NCBI RefSeq assembly: GCF_017874715.1
Contig: NZ_JAGGLR010000009.1
Coordinates: 62,001-126,000, forward strand
Reading direction: 5' to 3'
DNA from: Streptomyces iranensis
GTDB taxonomy: Bacteria > Actinomycetota > Actinomycetes > Streptomycetales > Streptomycetaceae
DNA length: 64,000 nt
Below, one piece after another: positions 15,617 through 24,580 of this stretch (the first letter of the stretch is position 1; every line of letters starts with the position of its first letter). The translations under genes were made by a program, and so were the position numbers. Under the pieces are notes generated by a model that saw only the letters and a list, made by a program, of their open reading frames with translations, was not told the DNA's origin and searched no databases.

Positions 15617-16473
15617 AGCGCCTCCTCGGTGACGGCGGCCGCGGGGGTCTCGTCCCAGGGGCCCAGGGTGGGCACGGCGGCGAGCAGATCGCGGGTGTAC
15701 CGCTCGCGGGGGTGGTCCACGATCTGTTCCACCGGTCCCGACTCCACGAAACGGCCGTCGCGCATGACGTGGACGCGGTCGGAGACCAGCCGGGCCACCC
15801 CCAGATCGTGGGTGATCATCAGGATGCCGACGCCGGTGCGCTCCTGGAGCTCCATCAGCAGGTCGAGGACGCCCGCCTGGACGGTGACGTCGAGTGCCGA
15901 GGTCGGCTCGTCGGCCACCAGCAGCCGGGGCTCGGCGGCCAGGGCGATGGCGATGAGGACGCGCTGGAGCATGCCGCCGGAGAACTGGTGGGGGTAGGCG
16001 CCCCAGCGGCTCTCGGGGCGTGAGATCCGCACCCGGCCAAGCAGTTCGACGCCCTTGGCGCGGGCGTCGGCGCGGGACATCCCCGGGTGGCGCAGCCGGA
16101 TTGCCTCGCCCAGCTGTCGGCCGATGGTGTGCACCGGGCTGAGCGCGGTCATCGGGTCCTGGGGGATCAGGGAGACCCCGCGGCCGCGGATCCGCCCGGC
16201 GGCGGTGGCGTCGGCGATGACGTCGGCGCCGAAGATCCGGGCGGTTCCGGAGAGGACGGCGAGCCCTTCGGGCAGCAGCCGCAGCAGCCCCATCGCGGTG
16301 GTGGACTTGCCGGAGCCGGACTCGCCGATGATGGAGACCGTCTCGCCGGGGCCGATGGTGAAGCCGACCCCGTCGACCGCGCGCACCACACCGCGGTCGG
16401 TGATCAGCTCGATCCGCAGGTCCTCGACGTCCAGCAGCGGGGTGTTCGCCGGATCGCTCGTCGCGTCGCTCAT
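15613..16473 (-). CDS. Opp/Dpp-type ABC transporter ATPase (OppD-like)
   Basis: 286 residues from the ATG that overlaps the permease stop (ATGA). Walker A GESGSGKST, Q-loop LIPQDPMTALSP, signature FSGGMLQR, Walker B LLVADEPTSALD and ITHDLG are all intact; HPRERYTRDLL is the C-terminal Opp/Dpp motif. Residues RGVSLIPQDP...SPVHTIGRQL match OppD rather than OppF. It pairs with the next gene to form the heterodimeric ATPase. Confidence 0.92.
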   Translation of the reverse strand: MSDATSDPANTPLLDVEDLRIELITDRGVVRAVDGVGFTIGPGETVSIIGESGSGKSTTAMGLLRLLPEGLAVLSGTARIFGADVIADATAAGRIRGRGVSLIPQDPMTALSPVHTIGRQLGEAIRLRHPGMSRADARAKGVELLGRVRISRPESRWGAYPHQFSGGMLQRVLIAIALAAEPRLLVADEPTSALDVTVQAGVLDLLMELQERTGVGILMITHDLGVARLVSDRVHVMRDGRFVESGPVEQIVDHPRERYTRDLLAAVPTLGPWDETPAAAVTEEAL

Positions 16474-17399
16474 CGGGAGCCCTCCGTCGTACGCCGCCGG
16501 GTGCGGTCGCGCAGTCCGTCGCCCAGCAGGTTGACCCCGACCACCAGCAGCACGATGACGAGGCCGGGCAGGGTCACCAGCCACCAGGAGGTGGTGATGT
16601 AGTCCTGGCCGTCGGAGATGATCCGGCCCCAGGTGGCGAACGGCCGCTGGGGGCCCGCGCCGAGGTAGCTGAGGGCGCTCTCCAGCAGCACCGCCTGGGC
16701 GAGCAGCAGCAGGACCACGAGCGATGCCTGGCGGACGATGTTGGGGATGACATGGCGGGCCAGGATGGCGATCCGGGGCAGCCCCAGCACCTGGGCGGCG
16801 GCCACATACGGCTTCTCCCGCTCGACCAGCACCAGCGACCGGGTCAGCCGGGCCACCTCGGGCCACTGGGCGATGGCGATGACACAGGTGATGACGGTGA
16901 CGGAGGGGCCGAAGAGGGCCACGACGAGCAGCAGCATCATCAGCAGCGGCAGCGACATCTGGGCCTCCAGCAACCGGGAGACGACGGCGTCCACCCAGCG
17001 GCCGTAGTACCCGGCGGCCGCGCCCGCGACGATGCCGATGAGGCCGGAGACGACGACGGCGAGCACCCCGACCGTCAGGGACACCTGGCCGCCGTGCAGC
17101 ACCCGGGAGAGCACATCGCGGCCGAGCTGGTCGGTGCCGAAGAGATGGCCGTCGGTCAGCGGGGCCAGCCGGCGCCGGGAGAGGTCCTGGTCGCCCGCGC
17201 CGGGCAGGGGCAGCACCTGGGCGAGGGCCACCGGCACCACGACCAGCAGGGTGCACACCGCGCCCGTCCACAGCTTGAGGCTCGCGCTGCGGCGGCGCCG
17301 GGTGGCGGCGGCGCGGGCCAGATCCCTGGCGGTGACCGCGCTGGGGCGGGTCCCGGGGCCGGCCTGCGCGGGGGCCGGGGGTTCGAGGGCGCCTTGCAT
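16470..17399 (-). CDS. Opp/Dpp-type ABC transporter permease (OppC-like)
   Basis: 309 residues with about six membrane segments after a 40-residue cytoplasmic tail. FGTDQLGRDVLSRVLHGGQ is the OppC/DppC N-terminal domain motif, and the EAA loop reads EREKPYVAAAQVLGLPRIAILARHV (in part: YVAAAQVLGLPRIAILARH). The extended N-terminal tail is Ala/Pro-rich. One base separates it from the OppB-like gene. Together with OppB it forms the translocation channel. Confidence 0.92.
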   Translation of the reverse strand: MQGALEPPAPAQAGPGTRPSAVTARDLARAAATRRRRSASLKLWTGAVCTLLVVVPVALAQVLPLPGAGDQDLSRRRLAPLTDGHLFGTDQLGRDVLSRVLHGGQVSLTVGVLAVVVSGLIGIVAGAAAGYYGRWVDAVVSRLLEAQMSLPLLMMLLLVVALFGPSVTVITCVIAIAQWPEVARLTRSLVLVEREKPYVAAAQVLGLPRIAILARHVIPNIVRQASLVVLLLLAQAVLLESALSYLGAGPQRPFATWGRIISDGQDYITTSWWLVTLPGLVIVLLVVGVNLLGDGLRDRTRRRTTEGSR

Positions 17400-17400
17400 C

Positions 17401-18330
17401 TCAGGCCGCCTTTCCCAGGCGTACCCGCGGGTCGAGCAGCGGGTACGCCAGGTCGATGAGAAGTTGGACGAGGACCGCCAGCGCGGCGGTGACCAGCACG
17501 GTCGCCTGGATCAGCGGATAGTCGCGGGTCTCCAGGGCGCGGACGACCAGCGAGCCGACCCCGGGCCAGCCGAACACCACCTCGACCACCACGACGCCGT
17601 TGAGCATCGCGGCGAACCGGGTGCCGAGCGCGGTGAGCACCGGGATGGCGGAGTTGCCCATCGCGTAGCGCCAGGTCAGTACGCGGTTCGAGACCCCGCG
17701 GGAGCGGGCGACGGTGACGTACGGCGAGGCGAGGGCCGCCACCATCTCCCGGCGGACCAGCCGGGAGATCAGCGCCATCTGGAGGGTCGCCACGGTGACG
17801 GTGGGCAGGATCAGTCCGCCCCAGGTGGTGAAGCCGGATGCGGGCAGCACCGGAACGGCCACGGCGAAGAGGGTCAGCAGCATCACGCCGATCCAGAAGT
17901 CCGGCATGGACTGCCCGGCGATGGTCAGCACATTGGCGCCCAGCTCCCGCTTGGTGTCGGCGCGACGGGCCATCCACACGCCGAGCGGCACGGCCACCAC
18001 GGCGGTGAGGGCGATCGCGGACAGGGAGAGGGTGATGGTGTACGGCACCCGGTCCAGCACCACGTCCAGGGCGGGCGCGTGGAAGGAGTAGCTGGTGCCG
18101 AGGTCGCCGGTGAACAGATCGCGCAGGAAGAGCCCGTACTGGGTGAACAGTCCGCGGTCGAGGCCGAACTGCTCCCGGATCCGGGCGAGGTCCGCGCTGG
18201 AGGGGTTGGGCCCGGCCAGGGCGGCGGCGGGGTCGCCGGGGGCCATGCGGACCAGGACGAAGACGGTGGAGAGGGTCAGGAAGACGGTCAGGACGCTCTG
18301 GCCCAGGCGGCGTATCAGATAGCGCGTCAC
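17401..18330 (-). CDS. Opp/Dpp-type ABC transporter permease (OppB-like)
   Basis: 309 residues. It opens with RYLIRRLGQSVLTVFLTLS, the standard OppB/DppB first membrane helix, followed by the LGTSYSFHAPALDVVLDRVP region and the EAA loop ASPYVTVARSRGVSNRVLTW. Six membrane segments are expected. It lies three bases after the substrate-binding protein gene. The downstream genes provide OppC and two ATPases, so the transporter is complete. Confidence 0.92.
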   Translation of the reverse strand: MTRYLIRRLGQSVLTVFLTLSTVFVLVRMAPGDPAAALAGPNPSSADLARIREQFGLDRGLFTQYGLFLRDLFTGDLGTSYSFHAPALDVVLDRVPYTITLSLSAIALTAVVAVPLGVWMARRADTKRELGANVLTIAGQSMPDFWIGVMLLTLFAVAVPVLPASGFTTWGGLILPTVTVATLQMALISRLVRREMVAALASPYVTVARSRGVSNRVLTWRYAMGNSAIPVLTALGTRFAAMLNGVVVVEVVFGWPGVGSLVVRALETRDYPLIQATVLVTAALAVLVQLLIDLAYPLLDPRVRLGKAA

Positions 18331-18333
18331 GGC

Positions 18334-19908
18334 TCAGCCCTCCAGACGCACGGCGGCGAGGTCGTAGGAGTTGAGCTGGAGCAGGCCCACATCACGCACC
18401 CGGGTGCGGCGGGCCAGCACCACATCGGGGACGAAGGCCCACAGGCAGGGGCGGGTGTCCCAGATCTGCTTCTGGACGGCGGCGAGCCTCTCGTTCCGCG
18501 TCTTCTCGTCGGTTTCGGCGGAGGCGTCGGCCAGCCGGGTGGCGATCCGGGGAAAGACATAGCCCTGGTAGGTGTCCCGGCTCCGCTCCTTCTCCGGAGT
18601 GCCGCCGTACATGCCCTGGAGGCTGGTGGAGGCGTGGCCGGTGGGGACGGAGAAGCCGTTGCCGAGGACGTCCCAGTCGCCGCGGCGGCCCTGCCGCCAC
18701 TGCTGGATGTCGCCGCCCGGTTCGAACTGCTGGAGGCTGGCGCGGACGCCGGCCCCGCGCAACATCTCCAGCACGGCCTCCATCACCGAGGTGTCCGCGG
18801 GGAACTCGCCCGACTCCCAGATGATCTTCACCTTGAGATCGCTCGCGCCCAGCGCGGCGAGGCGCTTGCGGGCCTCGCCGGGGTCGTGGACATAACGCCC
18901 GGTGCGCACCGCCCCCTTGAGGGCGAGCGGGACGACGCCCTCGGCCTGCTGGGCCGAGTCGGTGAGCACATCGCGCACCAGGGCCTCGCCGTCGATGGCG
19001 TAGCTGAGCGCCTCGCGCACCCGGGCGTCGGCCAGCGGATGTCCGCGTGGCTTGCGGAAGTTGAAGAACAGCTGGTTGACGCGGGTGCCCGAGGTACGGT
19101 CCAGGCGCACCCCCGGCAGGCCCTTGAGCTGCTCGGCGGAGTCGGGGGTGATGGTGTCGATGACGTCCAGCTCACCGCTGCGCACGGCGACGACACGGCT
19201 GGACTCCTCGGGCACGAAGCGCACCCGGACCCGGTCCACGGTGGGGCGGCGGCCCCAGTACCGGGGGTTGACGGCGAGGGTGTACTCGCCGGTGCCGGAG
19301 TTGGCCGCGGTGACCACGTACGGGCCGGAGCCCGCCCCGCCGGACAGCTCCTCGGGCCGGTTCCTGGCGGCCGGGCTGATCAGGATGTTGGCCATCAGCT
19401 GGTCGAGGATGGGCACCGGGCGCTTGGTGTGCAGGCGGAAGGTGCGCTCGTCGACCGGCTCGACGGTGGGCATCTCGGGGAAGAGGCCGACGATGAACGA
19501 GCCGTTGACGCGCGCGTACATCTTCAGCGCGGTCGAGACGTCCTTGACCGTGACCGGAGTTCCGTCGGAGTAGCGGACCCCCTCGCGGAGCCGCACCGTC
19601 CAGGCGGTGGGCTCGGTCATCTCGAAGCGGTCGGCGAGCACGAGTTCGGGGCGGAGCCCCTTGCCGATCCGGGTCAGCGCCTGGCGCACCGCGCGCTGCA
19701 CCGTCACCGCCGCGTCGAACTGGTTGAGCTTGTTGTCCAGGCTGACCAGCGAGCGGTTCAGCCCGAGACTGATGGCGCCGGGCCCGGGGGCGCCGGTGGG
19801 CCCCGCGCACCCGGTGAGCGGGGCGAGGGCCATACCTGCTGAGGCGCCTGCTCCGAGGCGCAGCACGGACCGGCGGCTGAGGGCCGGAGCGTAGGGGATA
19901 CGGGTCAT
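18334..19908 (-). CDS. Opp/Dpp-type substrate-binding lipoprotein
   Basis: 524 residues; GAGAGG lies 6 bases before the ATG. The signal carries a twin-arginine motif (SRRSVLRLG) and a lipobox (APLTGC), so Tat export and lipid anchoring are likely. The body is a family 5 solute-binding protein (PF00496-like), with VRYSDGTPVTVKDV at about 120 and FNFRKPRGHPLADARVREAL at about 280. This family binds oligopeptides, nickel or oligosaccharides. The company of a sialidase-fold protein, acid-sugar kinase and PdxA2 suggests a sugar-acid-containing ligand (inference). It is the first gene of the importer operon and divergent from the kinase gene. Confidence 0.9.
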   Translation of the reverse strand: MTRIPYAPALSRRSVLRLGAGASAGMALAPLTGCAGPTGAPGPGAISLGLNRSLVSLDNKLNQFDAAVTVQRAVRQALTRIGKGLRPELVLADRFEMTEPTAWTVRLREGVRYSDGTPVTVKDVSTALKMYARVNGSFIVGLFPEMPTVEPVDERTFRLHTKRPVPILDQLMANILISPAARNRPEELSGGAGSGPYVVTAANSGTGEYTLAVNPRYWGRRPTVDRVRVRFVPEESSRVVAVRSGELDVIDTITPDSAEQLKGLPGVRLDRTSGTRVNQLFFNFRKPRGHPLADARVREALSYAIDGEALVRDVLTDSAQQAEGVVPLALKGAVRTGRYVHDPGEARKRLAALGASDLKVKIIWESGEFPADTSVMEAVLEMLRGAGVRASLQQFEPGGDIQQWRQGRRGDWDVLGNGFSVPTGHASTSLQGMYGGTPEKERSRDTYQGYVFPRIATRLADASAETDEKTRNERLAAVQKQIWDTRPCLWAFVPDVVLARRTRVRDVGLLQLNSYDLAAVRLEG

Positions 19909-20031
19909 CGTTGACCTCTCGGCGTTCCTGAGGCGAGCGACGTTCTGGGCGAGCTACCGGCTCGCTCGACTCGTGCGGCGCCCGGATGACGGCCGTACGG
20001 GTCGAAGTGTCGCGGCGGTCACCGTGACATG

Positions 20032-20064
20032 ACTGCGCGCTTTACGCAATACTTCTCGCGCAGT
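20032..20064. promoter_or_regulatory. Inverted repeat actgcgcg-N17-cgcgcagt
   Basis: Perfect 8-bp arms in the 246-bp divergent region between the binding-protein gene and the DUF1537 kinase gene, followed by another gttcgcgcaac copy. It is well placed to control both operons and is a candidate operator of the DeoR-type regulator encoded at 23209-24003. Confidence 0.45.
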
Positions 20065-20154
20065 TCGCGCAACGTATGCCATCATCGGGGCCACGGAGAC
20101 GATGCCCACGGCATTGGGCCGCTCCGCCTGTCATGGTCATTCGAGGAGGTACCG

Positions 20155-22116
20155 GTGGACATGACACCCAGCCGGAGACTGCTGGCCATCGCGGATGACC
20201 TGTCGGGCGCCGCGGAGGTGGCGGCCGCGGTTTGCTCGCGCACAACACGCAGTCGGGTGCTGCTCTTCGGGGGGCCGGGCACTGACGGCATGGCAACGGC
20301 CCTTCGCCCCCGTCATATCGGCGAGGCGACCGTCCTGGACCTGGACTCCCGCTACCGCCCGGCCGCGGAGGCGGCGGAGGCGGTCCGCGGGGCACTGCGG
20401 ATGTCCTGGCCGGACAGGGCCGCCCCGGACGCTTTGGACGCCCCGGGCGCCCCGGGCGCCTTGGAAGCGCTGGACACCTTCGTCCTGAAGAAGATCGACT
20501 CGCTGCTGCGGGGCAATGTCGCCGCCGAGATCGCCGCGCTCGCGGAGGACGGTGCGGGGGTGGTGCTCGCCCCCGCGCTGCCGATCGCCGGGCGCGTGGT
20601 GCGCTCGGGGGTGGTGCACATCGGCGGAGTGCCGCTCCACGAGGGCGACGCATGGCGCGCCGAGGCCGTCCCCCCGCCCGTCTCGGTGGCCCATGCGCTG
20701 GGCGGCCTGCCCACCGCGCTGATCCCGCTCACAACCGTACGGTCCTCCTGCCCCACCCTGCTCACCGCCCTGCGCGCGACCGCGACGGCGGGACTGGTGG
20801 CCATCTGCGACGCGGAAACGGACGCGGATCTCGACGCGATCGTCGAGGCAGCGCTGGCGGACGGCCCCGGGATGCGACTGGTCGGCTCGGGCGGCCTGGC
20901 CCTGGCCGTGGGCCGCCACCTGGCGACGCCCTTCCCGGCCACGGGGGCGCGGACCGCACCGGATGCTACGGATCCGGCCGCGCAAGGTGCCATGGGCCCG
21001 GCCGCACCGGTTGCCGCGGGCCCGGCCGCGCCGGGTGCCACAGGTCCGGCTGAACCGGGTGCCACGAACCCGACCACACCAGGCGCCACGAGCCCAGCCA
21101 CACCAGGCACCACGAACCCGACCACGCCGGGTGCCACAAGCCCAGCCACACCAGGTGCCACGGACCCGGCCGCACCAGGCACCACGAACCCAGCCACACC
21201 AGGTGCCACGGACCCGGCCGCACCGGCCGCCACGAACCCAGCCGCACCAGGCACCACGAACCCAGCCGCACCAGGCACCACGAGCCCAGCCGCACCAGGT
21301 GCCACAAGCCCGACCACACCAGGTGCCACGAGCCCGGACGTGGAGGCCGCTGGGCGTCCGGACGCCGCGGGACTGGTCGGCGCTGACGCCGCAGGTTCGG
21401 CTGCCACCGCCGTCGGGGGCTCGGCTGGCTCGGACGACTTGGGCCGGGGCGCCGCCGTCATCACCAGGGCTCCGGCCCTCGCGCCACCGGCGACGACCAG
21501 CACCGGGCGCCCGGCGAACACCGCGGCCGACCCCGACCCGGCCTCGCCCTCGGCGTACACCGGGCGGCCGGTGCTGGTCGTCGTGGGTACGGCCGAGCCC
21601 GCCGCCGTTGAACAGGTCCGGCGGCTGGTCGAGGACGGGGCACGCCACCAGCGGCTTCCGCTTGCGGGGCTGTTGGCGGACGGGCCCACGGTGCGGCTGC
21701 CCGCGCTGACCGCCGCCGTCACCGTCGTCTCCCTCGGCGCCTCGCCCAAGCCCCCGGGCCCGGCACCCGCGTACGAGGCGGTGCCCCTCCCCTCCCCCCG
21801 GCCGGTCGCCGAGCCCGTGTCCGGGCGGCGGCTGGTGCTCGGGCTTGCTCGGGCCGTCGGCGCGGCCGTCGCCGCGCACGACGGGGCCGTCGACCTCGTG
21901 CTGACCGGCGGCGAGACGGCGCGCCGGGTGCTGGACGCCCTGGCGGTGACCGAGCTCGACCCGGTCGGCCAGGTGCACCACGGCGCCGTCCATCTCCGCA
22001 CCCCCGACGGGCGATCCGTCGTGACCCGACCGGGCAGCTTCGGCGACCCCGACTCCCTGCGCCACATCGTCCAGGCGCTGCGCCCCCACTCGACCGAACG
22101 GAAGGTCACCTCATGA
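20155..22116 (+). CDS. DUF1537 acid-sugar kinase with a large internal repeat
   Basis: 653 residues from a GTG 5 bases after GGAGG; an ATG six bases on is an alternative. N-terminal domain: AIADDLSGAAE (11-21) and LKKIDSLLRGN (111-121) are family motifs for acid-sugar binding. C-terminal domain: VVVGTAEPAAVEQV, LVLTGGETARRVL and RPGSFGDPDSL form the nucleotide site. Characterised members phosphorylate threonate, erythronate or related acid sugars for a PdxA2-type enzyme, and such a gene follows here with a 4-bp overlap. Between the domains, residues 269-396 are sixteen octapeptide repeats (PGATNPTT type) plus further low-complexity sequence, making the protein about 200 residues longer than usual. 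Catalytic motifs are intact, so it is probably active. Confidence 0.87.
   Translation: MDMTPSRRLLAIADDLSGAAEVAAAVCSRTTRSRVLLFGGPGTDGMATALRPRHIGEATVLDLDSRYRPAAEAAEAVRGALRMSWPDRAAPDALDAPGAPGALEALDTFVLKKIDSLLRGNVAAEIAALAEDGAGVVLAPALPIAGRVVRSGVVHIGGVPLHEGDAWRAEAVPPPVSVAHALGGLPTALIPLTTVRSSCPTLLTALRATATAGLVAICDAETDADLDAIVEAALADGPGMRLVGSGGLALAVGRHLATPFPATGARTAPDATDPAAQGAMGPAAPVAAGPAAPGATGPAEPGATNPTTPGATSPATPGTTNPTTPGATSPATPGATDPAAPGTTNPATPGATDPAAPAATNPAAPGTTNPAAPGTTSPAAPGATSPTTPGATSPDVEAAGRPDAAGLVGADAAGSAATAVGGSAGSDDLGRGAAVITRAPALAPPATTSTGRPANTAADPDPASPSAYTGRPVLVVVGTAEPAAVEQVRRLVEDGARHQRLPLAGLLADGPTVRLPALTAAVTVVSLGASPKPPGPAPAYEAVPLPSPRPVAEPVSGRRLVLGLARAVGAAVAAHDGAVDLVLTGGETARRVLDALAVTELDPVGQVHHGAVHLRTPDGRSVVTRPGSFGDPDSLRHIVQALRPHSTERKVTS
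20959..21342 (+). repeat. Sixteen-unit 24-bp coding minisatellite
   Basis: 384 bp equal sixteen 24-bp units, each encoding an octapeptide such as PGATNPTT, PGATSPAT or PGTTNPAA; the first three units are more diverged. It sits between the two kinase domains. Unit length is a multiple of three, so copy changes keep the frame. The unit wording (ccaggtgccacgaaccc) is nearly identical between central copies, indicating recent expansion. Confidence 0.95.
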
Positions 22117-23168
22117 ACTCCTCCCCCCACCTCGCCCCCACCGGGGCCGCTGGTGCGGACACCGGTCCCGCCCCGCTTCCGCTGATCGCGGTCACCATGG
22201 GCGACGGCACCGGCATCGGACCCGAGGTGGTCGTCCCCGCGCTGCTCGACCCGGACACCCTGCGGCGCTGCCGTCCGGTGGTCATCGGGGACGCGGAGCG
22301 GCTGCGGCGGGCCGCCCGGCTGCGCGACATCGCGTGCGAGGTCGTCACGGTGACCGCGCCCGGCGAGTCGGTGTTCACCCCGGGCCGGATCAACGTCATC
22401 GACCTCGGGCTGCTCCCCGCCGATCTGCCCTGGGGCGAGCTCTCCCCGGTGGCCGGGGACGCGGCGTACCAGTACATACGGACCGCCGCCGAACTCGCCA
22501 TGAACGGTCAGGTGCAAGGCATCTGCACCGCGCCGCTCAACAAGAAGGCGCTGCACGCGGGCGGCCATGTCTTCCCCGGCCACACCGAGCTGCTGGCCCA
22601 TCTCACCGGGGTCGAGGAGGTGTCGATGATGCTGGCCACCCCCACGGTGAAGGTCATCCACGTCACCACCCACATCGGGCTCATCGACGCGGTGCGGAAG
22701 ATCGAGCCCGGCCTGGTCGAGCGCACCGTGCGCCGCGGCCATGAGGCGATGGTCCGCGCCGGCACCCCCGAACCCGTCATCGGGGTGTGCGGGATCAATC
22801 CGCACGCCGGTGAGAACGGCCTGTTCGGCCACGGCGAGGAGGAGGAGAAGATCGTGCCCGCGCTGGAGGTGCTGCGCGCGGACGGCATCGACGCCCGCGG
22901 CCCGCTCCCCGCCGACACCGCCTTCTTCCTGGCCGGGCGCGGGGACTACGACCTGATCGTGGCGATGTACCACGATCAGGGGCACGGCCCGGTCAAGGTG
23001 CTGGGCCTGGAGGCCGGGGTCAACCTGACCGTCGGCCTGCCCGTCATCCGCACCTCCGTCGACCACGGCACCGCCTTCGACATCGCGGGTACGGGCACGG
23101 CCGACGCCGGTAGCATGATCGAGGCGCTGCGGCAGGCCGCCGAGATGTCGCCGTCCCCCGCCCGCTGA
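22113..23168 (+). CDS. PdxA-family dehydrogenase, PdxA2-like
   Basis: 351 residues, ATG overlapping the kinase stop (ATGA). Family features: TMGDGTGIGPEVV near the start, APLNKKALHAGGH around residue 140, FPGHTELLAHLTG, and MYHDQGHGPVK near 290, giving the metal-binding histidines. PdxA oxidises 4-phosphohydroxy-threonine in vitamin B6 synthesis, but actinobacteria make PLP through PdxS/PdxT, and coupling to a DUF1537 kinase points to the PdxA2 role: oxidative decarboxylation of 4-phospho-threonate or erythronate to dihydroxyacetone phosphate and CO2. The substrate stereochemistry cannot be read from sequence. Confidence 0.88.
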   Translation: MNSSPHLAPTGAAGADTGPAPLPLIAVTMGDGTGIGPEVVVPALLDPDTLRRCRPVVIGDAERLRRAARLRDIACEVVTVTAPGESVFTPGRINVIDLGLLPADLPWGELSPVAGDAAYQYIRTAAELAMNGQVQGICTAPLNKKALHAGGHVFPGHTELLAHLTGVEEVSMMLATPTVKVIHVTTHIGLIDAVRKIEPGLVERTVRRGHEAMVRAGTPEPVIGVCGINPHAGENGLFGHGEEEEKIVPALEVLRADGIDARGPLPADTAFFLAGRGDYDLIVAMYHDQGHGPVKVLGLEAGVNLTVGLPVIRTSVDHGTAFDIAGTGTADAGSMIEALRQAAEMSPSPAR

Positions 23169-23208
23169 CGCGGAGGGCCACGTCGAGGAACGCGAGGCCG
23201 AGTCCACG

Positions 23209-24003
23209 GTGAAGAACGCGAAAGACATGCCGGTGAACGGAGCGCGAGCCCGGCGCGACCAGATCGTCCACCTGGCCACGACCACGGGGCTGACCAGCGT
23301 GGAGGAGCTGTCCCGTACCTTCGGGGTCACCGCCTCCACCATCCGCCGCGACCTCGCCCAGCTCACGGCGGACGGTCGGCTGGCGCGGACGTACGGCGGG
23401 GCGATGGCCCTGGTGGCCCACCCGGAGGCGTCGCTGCGCCAGCGCACGGGCGAGGCGTTCGAGGCGAAGCGGGCCATCGCGCTCTGGGCGGCGTCGACGG
23501 TGCGCGCCGGGGAGACGGTGCTGCTCGACGCCGGTTCGACCGTCGGCGCCCTCGCGCATGAACTGCGCACCGCCGAGGGGCTCACGGTCGCCACGACCGG
23601 GCTCACCGCGCTGCAGGAGCTCGCCGATGTGGAGACCGTGCAGGTGGAATGCCTCGGCGGTACGCTCCGCCCGCTGAGCCAGAGCTTCCTCGGCCCGCTG
23701 GCCGAGGCCGCCCTGGAGCGCATGACCTTCGACCGGGTCTTCCTGGGCGCCGACGGGGTGACGGCCGAACACGGCATCTGCGAGGCGGATCTGCGCCAGA
23801 CCCGGCTGAAGGAGCTGATGGCCCGCCGAGCGGAGGCGGTGTACGTCCTGGCCCACTCGGCGAAGATCGGCCGCCGCCCCTTCCACACCTGGGTACGGAT
23901 GCCGCCCGGCTGGACACTGGTGACCGACGGCGACGCGGACCCCGAGGAGATCCGGGCACTACGCGCCCAGGGGGTCGAGGTCACGGTCGTCGAGGACGAG
24001 TGA
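23209..24003 (+). CDS. DeoR/GlpR-family transcriptional regulator
   Basis: 264 residues from a GTG; an ATG at 23227 is an alternative start. The DeoR helix-turn-helix is at about 18-60 (RRDQIVHLATTTG, then VEELSRTFGVTASTIRRDL), and the DeoRC sugar-phosphate domain follows (DAGSTVGALAHEL; FLGADGVTAEHGICEADLRQ). Such regulators respond to phosphorylated sugars, here perhaps the kinase product or dihydroxyacetone phosphate. It begins 40 bases after the PdxA2-like gene, so it is the third gene of that operon, and it likely controls both divergent arms. Confidence 0.9.
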   Translation: MKNAKDMPVNGARARRDQIVHLATTTGLTSVEELSRTFGVTASTIRRDLAQLTADGRLARTYGGAMALVAHPEASLRQRTGEAFEAKRAIALWAASTVRAGETVLLDAGSTVGALAHELRTAEGLTVATTGLTALQELADVETVQVECLGGTLRPLSQSFLGPLAEAALERMTFDRVFLGADGVTAEHGICEADLRQTRLKELMARRAEAVYVLAHSAKIGRRPFHTWVRMPPGWTLVTDGDADPEEIRALRAQGVEVTVVEDE

Positions 24004-24253
24004 CCCGCAGTGACCCGCGTCGTCGAGGACGAGCAGCCCCCGCCCATCGCGCGTGAGCCGCGCAGATCATGCGCGGTCCGCGCACCCGTCGTACGTACGA
24101 TGTGGGTGAGCGATGGTCTGGATTTCCCGGATCCGGATCAGGAAGACGTCGCATGGCGACAGCGACCGCCGCGACCATGCGTACATCCCAGGGGACCGGG
24201 GCACCCGCCCCGGAAGTGACGTGGCCACCAGCCCAAGAGCTTTGGAGGACACC

Positions 24254-24547
24254 GTGGCACGGCAGACCGACCCGACCCACATCCACCCGACGCTGCGAGA
24301 TCCCGGGCCGCCGTCTCCGACCCCGTCGCCCGGTCCGGGCGGGCCCGAACCGGGTCCGGCACCGGGCCCCGTGCCCGGACCGCCCCCGGGTCCGCCGCCC
24401 GACCCGATTCCCACTCCCCCGCCCGAGCCGCCGCCGAGCCCCACCCCCGGCCCCACTCCGGAGCCGTCCCCCGACCCGGTGCCCAAGCCGCCGGGCCCGG
24501 ATCCGGTCCCGGACCCCTCACCGGCGCCCGGCCCCTTGACCCGGTGA
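24254..24547 (+). CDS. Small proline-rich protein
   Basis: 97 residues from a GTG 5 bases after GGAGG. After VARQTDPTHIHPTLRDPG the rest is almost entirely Pro, Gly, Asp, Glu, Ser and Thr in PxP patterns, so it is intrinsically disordered. There is no signal peptide or membrane segment. The ribosome site and lack of any overlapping better frame support translation; function is unknown. The stop lies in a 17-bp tandem duplication. Confidence 0.6.
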   Translation: MARQTDPTHIHPTLRDPGPPSPTPSPGPGGPEPGPAPGPVPGPPPGPPPDPIPTPPPEPPPSPTPGPTPEPSPDPVPKPPGPDPVPDPSPAPGPLTR

Positions 24548-24580
24548 GGCCGTCGACCCGATGAGGCCGTCGACCCAGTG
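24538..24580 (+). repeat. 17-bp tandem repeat across the stop of the Pro-rich gene
   Basis: gacccggtgaggccgtc (24538), gacccgatgaggccgtc (24555) and a partial third copy gacccagtg (24572). The stop TGA at 24545-24547 is in the first copy. Confidence 0.9.

Noticed and set aside
20959..21342. CRISPR array
   Set aside because: The 24-bp units are contiguous without spacers and encode an in-frame peptide repeat.
22113..23168. PdxA as part of vitamin B6 synthesis
   Set aside because: Translation coupling to the DUF1537 kinase and a DeoR gene indicates the acid-sugar pathway, and no other pdx gene is present.
20352..24047. A 1231-codon open minus-strand frame through the DUF1537/PdxA/DeoR genes
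   Set aside because: It is the antisense of three recognised genes. Its Ser/Arg/Ala composition and lack of any domain show a GC-bias shadow.
24010..24219. A 69-codon plus-strand frame before the Pro-rich gene
   Set aside because: It has no ribosome site or recognisable motif and overlaps the likely promoter of the Pro-rich gene.
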